A stretch of DNA of 64,000 nt from Mantis religiosa (GCA_030765055.1 CM060955.1:96564647-96628646); one strand, 5' to 3'; positions 44,843 through 56,099 are shown, numbered from the stretch's first letter. Translations and numbers: made by a program. Notes: generated by a model not told the origin, from the sequence alone.

Positions 44843-47291
44843 TGGGTGCATTTTAAGTTGGTGATTGACAGTTGAAGGAGTGGGGAAAGAGAGGGGATAG
44901 CAGCGTTGCCACTTTACCGTCCCTCTCCACGTGCTTGGCAATGAAGGTGACGGGTAGAGGGGGAGGTGGAAGTTCGGTTGCAGTCAGTTGCAGTAATGCA
45001 CACGCACATATTCCTAGAAATTTGCATATTGCAGTATTAATCGTAAGATTGCTGTAAGACTGTCTACACGTTTAAGTGAGCAGTTACCTAAATACAACAT
45101 ATGAAATCTTCGGAATGAACAAAAAACAAATGGTTAGCTACATTTAAGATTTAGAGAAATAAAAGTGCCATACCTGCACAGAATTATGTATTCTAATCCA
45201 AGGGAATATGCCGCTTATCTCAGAGTCGCTGCTGTCATTGCTACTGCTTTTCTGATGATCGTCGTCGTTGTCACCGCCGCCGTCGTCGTCGTTGTCGTCA
45301 GAGCTACTGCAACCTCCCACGGAAATTACGAGTTCTTCCACACTTTCTTCCAAAACGCCTTCGTTTTCCCATGCTGTTACTATAACTTTTTTGTGTGACA
45401 AACTGCATCTTCCCAATTTTTACCACTCATTTTTGCTATTGCTTCTTCTGTTAGTTTTATAACAGATGTTATACTGAAATCTGTATTGTTGCGCGCTACA
45501 TATCCCTTTATTTGGGCCCAAATTAATTCTATTGCATTAAAATGGCAATGGTAGGGAGGAAGTCTAATAATTTTGTGGCCTTTTTTCTGCAGCAATTTCA
45601 TCAACTATATATTTTGGGAACTGCTGTTTGTTTGCTTTTACCAGTTCAAGCAATTCATACTTTTTTAAATGGTCTTGAACACGCACATTGTTGCGAACAA
45701 GCCATTCCAAAATAACACTCTTCCTGGATGCCATTGTTGGAGCTTTGTCTAAAATAACAGAGTGATATTTTGCGTTATCCATGACAATTATGGAACGCCT
45801 CTCCAAATTGACTAATAACTGCTCTTTGAACCAGTTAAGAAATTTGGAATGGTTCATTTCTTCATGATAATCTCCTGTTTTCTTAGATTTGAAGAGGAGG
45901 CAACAGTTCGGAATAAATCCAAAAGAGTTTCCCGCGTGAAGGAGGATTATTCTTTCACCTTTACCTAATGGCACCCCCAAGGTATCATCAGTCCAGCCCT
46001 TGTTAATGCAATGATTAGCATTCACACAGGTTTCATCAATCCTTACAATATTCTCAAAATCACAAGAAATAATTTCTCGTAGGAACCTACAGCGCCAGAC
46101 ACATATGTTCGGTTTCTCCAGCAAGATCTTACGTCCATTTAGCTTTTTATAGCGAAATCCTAAAGTTTTAACTATTTTTCGAAGTGAGGTCTTCCCACCT
46201 GTAAAAAGATCATCCATTTGTAGAGATGAGTGCAGTTTTGAAAGTGTAGGATATTGCTTTCTGGTATAATACGCATAAATATGGCGGCGAATGGCATCTT
46301 GTTGAAATGGATCCAGGTTCGTGACCGGGTTATGTCGCTTCCTCTTCTTCCCTGGAGTATGTAACCGCGATGTACATGCCTGATTTTCTTCACTAGCGTA
46401 TTTCTCCTTCCCTACTCTAACTATAGTATTCTTACTTACACCAACAGCAGCTGAGGTTCTGTCCAGTACTTTTGAAACGGGAATTATTGGACCCCCATTG
46501 TCTCTTTCATCCTAAAAATATTTTCTTACGGAACATATAATTTCCCTTGCTTGTCCTTTAATTGGGATTCCGTGCCCAAAAACATTTTTTGTGGTCTTCG
46601 CAGATAGTTTCTTTCTGTCTGCTTCTGTAGCACAAGTGTTTGCGGTAGCCATGAGTAACGATAATTAGCTAAATATTAAAGTTGCACTGAAACACAAAAG
46701 TTGATCACAGAAATACTAAAGTTGATCACAAAAACACTGAAGTTGATCACTGACACACACGAATTATATTGCGAAAATGTAAAGCTGTTTACACTCTGTG
46801 AAACATTCACTACCTGAAGCAGTACACTCTTAGTTTGGCAGTGATGACAGGGAAAAATACCCTAAGTAAGGGTTGGTCATTAAACTGTAAAGGTTGGTCA
46901 TTGACCCAGAAAACGTCATAAGCTATTCCTTGAAACTAAATCCACACCTGTTCCCTTCCAAAAACGCATACCATCTCATACTAAAGGGCAACGAACGACG
47001 GTATTGTGATTCATAAGCGAAGCAACAATAGGAGCAGTGTCTGTTTACTGAAAACCTCAACATGCCGATAGAATAGCGTCATGCATAAAGCACGTGATGT
47101 AGTGCGATAGAGTTGGCAACATAGGATAAGCGGTTCGGGTTGTTATGGCAACAGTTTACTTTTGATTGGTGGATTGCTGGTTGCTAGGCGACGGCAATGA
47201 CGTGTCAGTGACGTGTTTATCTCCTCTCCTTGTTTTCGCAGCTGAACAGCACGTGGAGGGAAAACGCCAATCACCAACTTACAATGCGACT
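44843..47291 (-). mobile_element. IS630/Tc1-related DNA transposon inserted in LINE L-A
   Basis: Terminal inverted repeats of about 26 bp: GTGCATTTTAAGTTGGTGAT at 44846 and its counterpart (complement of ATCACCAACTTACAATGCG) at 47270-47288. Subterminal inverted similarity (CCCTCTCCACGTGC/GCACGTGGAGGG) extends inward. TA occurs next to both ends but the exact duplication is unclear. The interior is filled by one transposase gene on the - strand. The outer flanks belong to LINE L-A. Confidence 0.75.
45144..46652 (-). pseudogene. IS630/Tc1-related DDE transposase, lightly broken
   Basis: From ATG at 46652 the frame gives an N-terminal DNA-binding part (TSAAVGVSKNTIVRVGKEKY, helix-turn-helix) after one in-frame TAG at 46514-46512. 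Then come TSLRKIVKTLGFRYKKLNGR, IVRIDETCVNANH (first Asp), SIIVMDNAKYHS (second Asp) and LPPYHCHFNAIELIWAQIKG (Glu). The last block is reached only after a shift at an A6 run (45586-45581); a second A6 run (45392-45387) hides the acidic Asp/Ser-rich C-terminus. Spacing between the second Asp and Glu is about 80 residues, longer than in Tc1 or mariner. Only three lesions make it a young, probably inactive copy. Pieces of relatives lie at 29.2-29.7 and 58.2-58.5 kb. Confidence 0.8.
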
Positions 47292-47299
47292 ACAATAAT

Positions 47300-47490
47300 A
47301 TCCCTGTCTACCCTTTATAATCTTCTATTAAGCCTCTAAAATACTTTAACCATTTTGATATTTTGAGTCCTTTCCCTCCCCCTGCTGTTATTTACTTTTT
47401 TTCAGCATTTCCTGTATTGTTTTACCATCTTTTTCTTCTGTTGCATCTCTTAATTTCTTTTTTGTACTTAACTCCCATTTCCTGATCAGG
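47300..47490 (-). pseudogene. LINE relic L-A, linker segment
   Basis: The - frame contains KWELSTKKKLRDATEEKDGK then TIQEMLKKSK, a charged helical stretch as found between endonuclease and reverse transcriptase of LINEs. Assigned by continuity with 44.8 and 47.8 kb pieces. Confidence 0.4.
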
Positions 47491-47498
47491 TTGAGTGA

Positions 47499-47770
47499 AG
47501 ACTGAAAAATTCAATGCCATAGCCGACATTTGAACATGGATCTCCTGGTCACTGTCCAGTTACTCTAACCACTGAACTACCATGGCCAACACCAGTATAA
47601 CATTAATTCTCCAACTGAGTTGCATTATCCTGGTAAACCACTAGGGAATTCTCATACACATGAGACAACTCCTTAATAGCGACTTACAACATGTTAAGTA
47701 CTTTAAGGCCTGAACTTTATAGTCCAACCATTATTAGGTCTATTAGTAGAAATTAATACACACAGTTCAT
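47499..47770 (-). mobile_element. S2 SINE inserted in LINE L-A
   Basis: CTGAAAAATTCAATGCCATA, GACATTTGAACATGGATCTC (reversed B box), ACTGAACTACCATGGCC (reversed A box), CCTGGTAAACCACTAGGG and TTAAGTACTTTAAGGCCTGA in S2 order. Confidence 0.82.
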
Positions 47771-48130
47771 ACGGTTGGTGTGAAAGAACAATTTAATTAC
47801 CTGTCACTGTTTTCTTTTTCTTTAACATTTATAGTTCCCTTTACTTTTCATCAGAATTTGCCTATCTAGTTTCTTTGGTACTCCATCGTTTAAGATCTCT
47901 GAATACCCTTTTTACTATTTTGTTTCTTTCTGTTTTATTTTCATTTCTCTCCCTGCTATAGTTACTAGTGTCTTTAGTAATTCAAGTGCTTCCATCATTA
48001 TTCCACATTCTATGACAAGAGGAAGACAGCTTAGATAGTTGAGACGTATTTCAGCCGGGAGCAAGGCCTGCAGTGCGTGTGACATCAGGCAAGAGCTGTG
48101 TAGCACCAAGTTGCCTATATAAATGATGCT

Positions 48131-48760
48131 GTGAGTAGAGAATCTCAGGGTTCACTCAGGTGTAGCACACTTGATGACAACAATGTAGCTGCCACATACC
48201 AAATGGAACTGTTAAATTTACAATATGGCAATTTATTGAAGGACAAATATACACACATGAAAGACTTGGCTGGTTTTAACAAGAATATCCCCCAAACCAG
48301 ATTTCTGAGGTTGTATTCACTTGCCGCACAGACATTGTGTATGTTTGGCTCAACATGTGAGTGCGAAAAAAAAAAAAATTCTGTTATGAAATTAGCTAAG
48401 TCCAAACCCCGTAATACCTGATCGGTTCACAATCTAACATGCAGCCTTCGATTACAAATTTCCCAGACATTATGTCCTGACATTAATAAACTAGTTAAAG
48501 AAAAATGAAACAGAAAGTCAGAAAATGTCCATGTAATTCTGTTCTGAGTGGGTCTCCTCTAATTTGCAGAGAAAATTACTTTATATTTTATTTACTTTAT
48601 AACATGCCTGACCTTCAGATAAACTATGAGTTGAAATGTTATATATTTTCTCATAGTACAGAGCCAAAATGTAATTGTTTATACACTGTGACCAATTGTG
48701 TAATTAAAGCAGTTGGCATTAATATTACCACACCCAAAATTTAAGTTGTGAATATTATTA
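48131..48760 (+). pseudogene. hAT transposase C-terminal fragment (ZBED/GTF2IRD2-like) in LINE L-A
   Basis: The + frame 48131-48420 reads MELLNLQYGNLLKDKYTHMK, then LAAQTLCMFGSTCECEKKKN and SVMKLAKSKPRNT; the next frame has LQISQTLCPDINKLVKEK. This follows the hAT dimerisation region of the GTF2IRD2/ZBED-like transposase group ('RxLSMFGSTYxCEQTFSxMKxxKSKxRSRL ... LTPDxxxLVxxK'). A one-base slip in an A-run at about 48365-48378 and a stop break it. Inverted sequence (GTGTGACATCAGGC near 48078; GCTGATGTCACAC near 48860) may mark its ends. Confidence 0.7.
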
Positions 48761-48889
48761 ATACCCAATACGTTTTCTGTCGCACAGAAATCAGTGCAGT
48801 GATGTAACATGCTAACCTGCCTTTTGTTCAGGGGCATATTTGGCAGTTAGAGCTGAGGGAGCTGATGTCACACTGCCACTACCTGTCTT

Positions 48890-49400
48890 CCCCCCTGTTC
48901 TATGACGTCCTACTTCTGAGTTAACATCTGCTAAAAAAACTATCTTACTTATTGTCTTTCCACTTAAATATATTTCTTTTAATTCTACTGTCTCAACCTC
49001 TCCTCTTGTAATTCTTATCCTTTAATTTCTAATAATAGTGGGAAGTTACTAATGTTTATAATCACAGTTTTAATCTTAAAATTACTGATTTTCTTCCTCA
49101 TTTTCTCATTGCATGGTATATAACCTGTAACACTTGAACCATCTTTATTTACAAACTTACAAACACACTCCTCTTCTTTGTCTTTCTCTGTATCACCATT
49201 ACATATGTTCCACAAAAACAGCTTACTTCCCTTTTTATTTGTTATTTTATCTCTACTAAACTTCAAATCTATATTTACTTTATTTTCAAGCCCATTTTCC
49301 ACTACTATAATGTCCATGTTTCCTATTAATCTTCGTAACTCTTGTAGTTAGCTTATTTTTTAATCTCTCCAAATTCCAAAATATCAGCTTTAATCCCATT
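48890..49400 (-). pseudogene. LINE relic L-A, apurinic-type endonuclease
   Basis: Start block MGLKLIFWNLERLKNKLTTR at 49399-49340 (the 'FWNxxGLxNK' opening of LINE endonucleases). The end block at 49317-49015 reads GSSVTGYIPCNEKMRKKISN then FKIKTVIINISNFPLLLEIK ('SVIDYVxxNEKMRxxIxxFKI...SDHFPL'). About 100 residues between them are missing or scrambled and key Asp/His residues are changed, so it is dead. This fixes the LINE's orientation: endonuclease here, reverse transcriptase at 41-42 kb. Confidence 0.75.
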
Positions 49401-50160
49401 CCTTATTTTGTTTTCAAAAATACAATTTTCTAATTTAGATCTAGATCTTGATCTTGATGACCTTTTCCCTTCATTTGTTACTTCCCCTCTTTGACCGTCT
49501 TTAGTTCCCCTTTTCCAGTTCCTTTTATTACTTTTAGAACCTACTTTGCTATCTCACTTGCCTTTTGCATATTTCTGGCATACATTACTTCCCCCCTCTC
49601 CGGCTCCCCTGAATCTCCCCTCACAGTAGCACAATTACTCGGTACTTTCATTTATCTGCTATTTCTTTTTCTTCCTCCACCAGGTGCAGTCTACTTTTGT
49701 GTCTTTGTTTTCCCTTCCTCCTGTCTTCTGCTGCTTGACCCAATGCTTTTTCTCCCTCTTTTTTCTGGCCATTGGATCACAACACGCCCCCCTCTGCTTC
49801 TTCACTTGTTTCCACATCTGTCAGCATGTACATTGACTCTGTCGTTCTTTCACTAGAATGCCAAGTTCATTACTCCTGACATGCTCCAGTTTTCTTCTTT
49901 AATAAATAGTTACAATCCTTTCATGAAGGCCTTTCCAACTGTCCTTGCTTCATTCATTTTAGCAATCAACTATTTCTTCAATTGTTACTCTTTGTGTAAT
50001 CCTGTTCTATAAAAATTCTTGTTCCTTTAAATTTTTTTGCATTTCCTATCACTTCCCATTTCTTCTTTAAAGTAGTGAATTGTACTAAAATCAGTCTTAT
50101 TCTCCCATCTTTTTTTCCTGTTCTAAATGGAGCTATTATAAGGTTCTCATACATGTAAAC
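49401..50160 (-). pseudogene. LINE relic L-A, upstream part
   Basis: Continues the same base composition upstream of the endonuclease (for example RGDSGEPERGEVMYARNMQK near 49620-49560). It probably includes the first open frame and 5' region, but no zinc-knuckle or other diagnostic motif was recognised. Confidence 0.4.
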
Positions 50161-50599
50161 TCAACTATTTCGAGCATTCAGATATTGTATGTCAAAGGCT
50201 CTTCTAATGTTTTAATGGACTATATATGATATTGAAATTTTCAAACCCAATTCTACATTCCAAGTTTAACCAGCAATAATCATGAACAAGAGAAACAAAT
50301 GCTTTATAGTGGTCTGCAATAACTTGTGTTGTATAAAAACTTGGAAATAGCCGAGTCAGTCAAATAGTTTAGCCAGGGCTGTATTCCTAACAAAAAATGT
50401 GTGGGGACTCAAAATTTTTTCCAGATGCTGGAGAACTGATCAGAATGCTGCACTTGTAGATTCGCATTCCTGCTTTGGTTGTCCTCAGCATACCTATGAA
50501 TTTTTACCCATTCTTTTATGTAATCTTCTGGGTTCCACAATTGTACTGGCGGTCCGTTAATAGTAATAAACATCAGAGATAAGATGGCATACAGAAAGA

Positions 50600-52460
50600 G
50601 AGTTCCTCAAAGGTATCATAATTAAGTTTTATCATACTGAAGCCTCTTTCACAGTCAGACATGCTCACAGGGAGTATCAATGCAAACAAAAACTGATTTC
50701 GGTTCTTCAGGAATTCTCTCTCCACTATTGTCTCTGAAGTCTATGAAACCCTCTTGAATTTGGAAAGGAACAAACAAAGCGTTCACAAATCCTAAGATAT
50801 TCTTCTCCTTCTAGCCATTGGCTGGCAATGTCATAAGGCCACTTCTTGCTGTCCAGAACATCAATTTCTTTCATGAAGGATTTGAAATCCTCATCGTTGG
50901 AAATTAGCCTATTTTTCAAACTGTCACTTAAACTTTGGCAAAGCTGTTTGCTATTAATTTGGGCAGATACTCTGCTTGTTTCTCTCCTGGGAGACAGCAT
51001 AACATCTTTGAAACAGCCTTCTGAAATAGTTTTCTGCTTCCTTCAACTAAACTCCTGGACCCCTCCTCAGTTGTTCAATGGCTCTTACTGATCTTGTGAT
51101 TGCTCTATATGAAGAGGGTATAGAAGCGCTGCCTTTTAGAGGGTGTTGCAAGGGATACCAATTTCTTCAAGAACATCAGCCAGTAGTGCAATGTTGAATA
51201 CAAACTCTGAACTTGAGTGTTTTCCGCAAACAAATTTGATTTTCGGGCCATATCAGTTGAAAATGCATTAAAATGAGTATGTGTGATACGACTTCCAGAC
51301 TGCTTTGACTACTCTAAAACTTGAGGCCACCCATCGCACTGAAAATACTTTATTTTCATAAGCTCAGCCCCTACCTCTTGTGCAACAGCTGACAGTACAG
51401 TTCATGTTGATTTTTCGGAAACTGGTGGTACAGTGCATACAACTTATAAAAAAATGTGACGTGTGTCACACCAGGAGCATCTTTTATTGCATCAGCAACT
51501 CCTAATTCAATTCTGTGACACAAGCAATGCCATTTAAAAACCCTATTATATTTCCTTTTAAGTCTCTCCAGATCACTACCTAGCATTACACTTGCTCCAT
51601 CACTACACACACCAATTAATTTATCACTTAAATAACTTCAAGAAAACCCGTGTCTCTGAAGACTTTTCAAAACTTTAGCTTCTGTTTCTGTGTCTGATTT
51701 TTAAAGTTTGATTGCATCCAAGAAAAATGTGTTATGTTTCCGCCATTAATTTCTGATCACTATTAAAACTGCATGCAAAGTCACAGATGTAGATTCATCT
51801 ATGAATACAGAAATTTTGAACCGGTTGGATATTATAGATGAACAAAGTTTTTTTCTCAGTTTCAGCAATGGAATCTGATGTTGACATGACTAAATTTGCT
51901 GTGTACTGTTTTGCCCATGCCCTATCCATTTTCAGTTTGCAAACTCAGAAGCTTAGGAAAATCTGAATACAGTTTGTTAAATTTCACTACAAAATATGTA
52001 GTGCGAAACACTTTCCTTATACTGTCGAAAGTGTACTTCTGCTGTTCAACCACAAAGTTTTGTAGGACATTTTCTTGTCTTTCTTTCTCTTGTATGCACG
52101 CTGCTACATGAGCTTCAGAATTCTTATGTTTGTGGATTTTTTTCTTAGAGGTGTTAGTTGGGCCTCTTTAGTTACTCCACTTGGACCCACCAGAACTCCA
52201 CTCCATTCCTTAGAAATATACACTCCCTGTGATTTGTTTACTTCTAAATCTTGCGCGTTTCTACAAAATGAGCACCCCACTTTGCCTAACCACTCATACT
52301 TTATCTTGAATTCACTCCATGAACTTTCACTCCAAAATACAGCATTATCAGGTGAGTTTCCAGACTCCAAATGACTAGAAATTATTTCACTGGTTTGAAT
52401 TTGATTGTCAGTTTTACTGAATTTAGAAGCACTTTAAGAACAGAATTCAGAGACAGAGGA
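50600..52460 (-). pseudogene. hAT transposase relic with TTF-type zinc finger (ZNF862/KIAA1586-like)
   Basis: N-terminal part at 52370-52080: SEFKIKYEWLGKVGCSFCRN then KEWSGVLVGPSGVTKEAQLT, a TTF-type zinc-finger region. Middle at 51610-51371: MCSDGASVMLGSDLERLKRK and WHCLCHRIELGVADAI, the catalytic-domain and Cys/His block of this hAT group. End at 51000-50725: CQSLSDSLKNRLISNDEDFK and KKWPYDIASQWLEGEEYLRI. Order and spacing fit; many stops exist between the blocks. Confidence 0.75.
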
Positions 52461-52569
52461 AACAGCGGATTTAGGTTTAGTAAAATAATCAACTATAGTA
52501 CATTTCAAAATTAAAAAACTATAGCACCAATAATATTCTATATTTAAGCACAAATAATATTCTATATTT

Positions 52570-52679
52570 TTTGAAGATTTAGGGCTGTGAAGCCCTACCT
52601 GCCGGACCCACTACACAGAAATATTGGAGAGCAAGAGAGCTAATGGCTTCATTGCCAAAGCCAAGCATTTGAAATCAAC
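52570..52679. other. Unidentified 110-bp insertion with 13-bp duplication
   Basis: ATATTCTATATTT occurs at 52557-52569 and 52680-52692 around a higher-GC segment (GGGCTGTGAAGCCCTACCTG ... CCAAAGCCAAGCATTTG). It has no arms or tail like the Penelope hairpins. I do not recognise the family. A third copy of TATTCTATATTT just upstream (52534-52545) weakens the duplication argument. Confidence 0.4.
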
Positions 52680-53152
52680 ATATTCTATATTTAAACAATA
52701 GTTTATAGCACTTTATACTAACTTTTAATATTCCAGATTGAAACAACACAAAACTACTCTCCAGATCTGTTAACACTAGACTGACAAGTGAATTCAAGGA
52801 TTTCTGAAATCTCAAATATTGGTCATAGAAACTTTTACATTGTTGCAAGAGGAGTAGGCTCAAATTACAATTAACTTCGACACTTAGCACACTTTACCAG
52901 ACTCGTGTATACTGTTCTTTTTTATTGCGATATTTGTCAAGTCCCAACCCCAAGCTTAAATGCAGAAAACTTTCTCTTGCTGAACTGGTCACTCAGACTC
53001 AACCCTCCTGCAAATAGTACATGGCAATAGTATGTGACTAAGTTTAATACCGTATCTTGAACTAACGATGTATATTGGAAAATGTATTAAAATTAACTTC
53101 GACTTACTACTATTGTAATTTGTTGCTGTAAATCAGGCAGTATTTTGAATGT

Positions 53153-53392
53153 ATAAAGACTAAAATTGAGTCATACCTTTTAAAACTTGTAACTTCACTC
53201 ACATCCTTTTACAAAATCAGGAACGTTTTCGAAACTGTTGCAGTCTCATCAGCTGATTAGCAACTAATCACAGTTGGTTGCTGTCTGGATCTCTTATAAC
53301 AGTTACAAGTTTTAAAAGGTATGACTCAATTTTAGTCTTTAGACATGAAATTAGCTTCAATGTTAAAAACGCTTTTATTTATAACTATTCAA
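53153..53392 (-). mobile_element. Penelope-like palindromic insertion, family F
   Basis: A perfect 14-bp duplication AGTATTTTGAATGT (53139-53152, 53393-53406) flanks it. Arms of about 40 bp (AAAGACTAAAATTGAGTCAT... at 53155; mirror ending 53340) surround a middle with a hammerhead core on the - strand. A tail of about 52 bp follows 53340. It has no reading frame. It is nested in the hAT element. Confidence 0.87.
53215..53258 (-). ncRNA. hammerhead ribozyme (complete-looking core)
   Basis: On the - strand: AATCAG (53258-53253), CTGATGA (53252-53246), stem II GACTG-CAA-CAGTTTC with a two-base bulge, GAAA, stem III A-CG-T with A15.1-U16.1, cleavage triplet TTC, then CTGATT (53220-53215) forming a six-pair stem I. 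All core positions fit. It has the same tiny stem III as the motif at 44693-44733 but a different sequence, so these are separate families. Confidence 0.75.
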
Positions 53393-53715
53393 AGTATTTT
53401 GAATGTTTTAATTAAGAAAGGTAATGAATTGAAAACAGTATAAATAATATTGGTAACGGGACTGCGCCCCCCTCCAAAAAAAAGTGGGTGGACAGCATAC
53501 ATCCCCCTTCCCCCTCCACCACAGCCCTAGTTTTAGCGCAATTAAATTATAATGTCTAAACAATAACAAAGACGTCCAATTGTCAGCAAGTACTAGACTC
53601 GATTTTGTTGGAAAGGTAACAAAACAAAAAGCAAGTCCTCCAGACCTATGCAAAACTAACCAACATTTTAAAAACAGTTGCAAGCTCTTTTACTTATTTT
53701 CATAAAATGTTATAC

Positions 53716-53817
53716 CTTTCTCTTCCAGACGTTTTTTCTGCTCTTCTCGCCATTTCTTTATCTTTTCTGGTTCTTCCCTAGTCACAGGCTTTGTTGGAGC
53801 TGGTGATGCAAAAAGCT
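53716..53817 (-). CDS. Clc: clathrin light chain, heavy-chain-binding exon (first half)
   Basis: The 102-nt exon starts with phase-1 A|AG (Lys) after CACAG and ends AAA G| before GTATAA. It encodes LFASPAPTKPVTREEPEKIK then KWREEQKKRLEEK. REEPEKI(K/R)KWREEQ(K)xRLEEKD is the most conserved block of invertebrate clathrin light chains and starts the helix binding the heavy chain. It joins directly to DANEET in 37185-37296. The exon length is a multiple of three and both borders are phase 1. Confidence 0.96.
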
Positions 53818-54061
53818 CTGTGAATTAAATATTTACATTAATTCAAGAAAAATAACATTTACTGCATTCTGCTTACATCCTATGGAACAGATTTTTAACT
53901 TTTGAACGTCATTCAATAACTCTTCCCAAATATATATTAAAATGAGTTCATAACTGTCATAATTTATATAATTTATATTGCAATTATTCCATACTTGTAC
54001 CTTTAAATGAATATTATATGGAAAAGTGTAGGTATAGGAAACCATTTGCTTTTTCCTCACA

Positions 54062-56090
54062 AATATTTTCGTCCTCTACTTTTCCCAACTGGAGCTTAAG
54101 TAGCTATTATTCCTTAATATGTGGGTAGCTATACTTGTGTAGTTAGATGTTACAATCCTTACATATGCATGCAGTGGCATTATTACAATATTGATCTTGG
54201 ATGTGCTACCTCCTAATCTTTGACTTTAAACTTTTGTAAACAATGAAAATGGCAAGAGCCATAAACAGAACATTTTCCTATATAAATGTATCCCTGGTTA
54301 GAATTAGGACGTAACTATACTTTTCAAATATCTGCAGTTCATTTTCTCATTTGGATATGTACACCAATAAACATTCTAAAAAGCCAAAATGAAACTGCAT
54401 TAAGGTGTATACAAAGCCTAAATTATCATAACTTAAACCAGGCAAACTAAGGTTATCATTACTCCTGATTTCAACAGCAAAGTAGCAGCAGTATGCTGGA
54501 AGATATGCTTTTACATGCCTTAAGCTTATGAGAACTTTGGACTCAGATTTATCATGTACATCAGTAATGTAATTCCATATATTACTTCTGTATAAGCCAT
54601 CCAAGCATGCAAAATAATCAGCATCTGTCCAAGTTTGCTTCTTTTTTTCTTAAAATTGTTTATGAAGATCTTAAATTAATATTGTTTTGTCTTCCTCACA
54701 TGTAAATGTAACATTAGGTAATAGAAATTAATCATATTACAAAGCTGTCAAATATGAATTTACTTTATAAAAATTATATGTACATATATAAACCCTGAAT
54801 ATAAATAAAAAATGCTTTCGATGTGACCAAAAGGGTGTTTAATAACCTATGCTTTTTAGTGTAGCCTTTAAAGAGTGGTTTACTTGGACAGATAATATTA
54901 AAATTATTTGCAGTAAGAAGCAAAATAAAAAAGAATGCTTGTTTTCTGCATTAAAAAAAGGAAAGCATTTTCTGATGTTGATCATTTGTAGGGCCTATCA
55001 TAGGATTGAATCCATAACAAATCCTTCAATTAAATCATTCAGTGAGGAAGGCAGAAATAATTACATGGTATGCTCTAAAATTGACTGAAGATGTTAAAGT
55101 AAATGATATAAATATCAGTTTAACTTCTTTTATTGCTGGAATTGTGAAAATAATTCGACTTCCTGTTGTATTAAAATACATCCACACAGAAAGTGCTAAC
55201 TTAAAATGTATATTCAAAAACAAAGTTTGTACAAAGAGAATGAGTCAAGAGAAAACATACTGAACTACCAAAGACACTATATATTGTAATGTATTTGTAA
55301 TATTGCTTTATAGGGACTGAATGTGTACACTATATTTGAACATCTAACATTATAAAGAAATATCTGATCCTTACATGTGTACATTATTTTACAAGTACAT
55401 ACATTTTATTGTTCGCCACATTTGGCCTTATTTACTTCCAAGTCTACAATTTCATTATATATTTATGCTGAAATGTTCTTTAGTACTATCATTAACTACA
55501 TGCATATTCTTTGACAAGCATCTTTTCTTCAGGTAGTTAACCATTCTATTATAAATTTCAGAAGATAAGGCTCTGCTGTATTTTTGGATATGAAATTTTG
55601 ATAATTTTCAATAGAAATTATATTTTAATTAATTAGGGTGACCAGACATCCAGATTTCAATGGACATTTCTTTATATTTTACTACTACAGCATGACATTT
55701 ATGTCAAATCGATCTCCTGTAATTATAGACCGCCATTTGATACAAGATAAAACATTTCACTTATAAATTAAAGTTTATAACTAACAAAATTTGATGTGTA
55801 TACTATATAAGTAGCCAACCAGTAATTTTTGTGTGTATAAGAAAATGTACAGCATTAAGGAAGTTATGCAAATAAGAGCAACAACTGCTTAAGAACTTGT
55901 ATAAGCAATCTATTATTGGATATGTGGAACATAAATAGCTGTTATTAGGAATTTGTATTGTACAAAAATCTGTAAATCAGATATTTAGAGGGTAATAATA
56001 AACAATGTCATATTAAAGTACATGTTTTAACTGCTTTCGATTTCCTCTTCCCATTTATCCTTATATTGCTCAATTTTATCTATGATCTTT
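54062..56090. other. clathrin light chain intron stretch, nothing recognised
   Basis: AT-rich intron. Short open frames carry no family motif. No SINE head or palindrome recognised. Confidence 0.4.
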
Positions 56091-56099
56091 TTTGTTTTT

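Larger units (their letters stand above)
50375..53528 (-). mobile_element. hAT-type DNA transposon, non-functional
   Basis: Possible short terminal repeats AGGGCTGT (50375-50382) and ACAGCCCT (53521-53528). Flanks share TTTAGC but not a clean 8-bp duplication. Inside are hAT transposase remnants (- strand), a Penelope-like hairpin and a 110-bp insertion. It lies in the clathrin light chain intron upstream of LINE L-A. Confidence 0.5.

Noticed and set aside
45165..45462. + strand open frames rich in Val, Ser and Pro
   Set aside because: They are antisense to the Asp/Ser-rich C-terminus of the DDE transposase.
49491..49856. 121-codon + strand open frame with hydrophobic stretches
   Set aside because: It runs antisense to the LINE L-A relic in a pyrimidine-rich region and has no family features.
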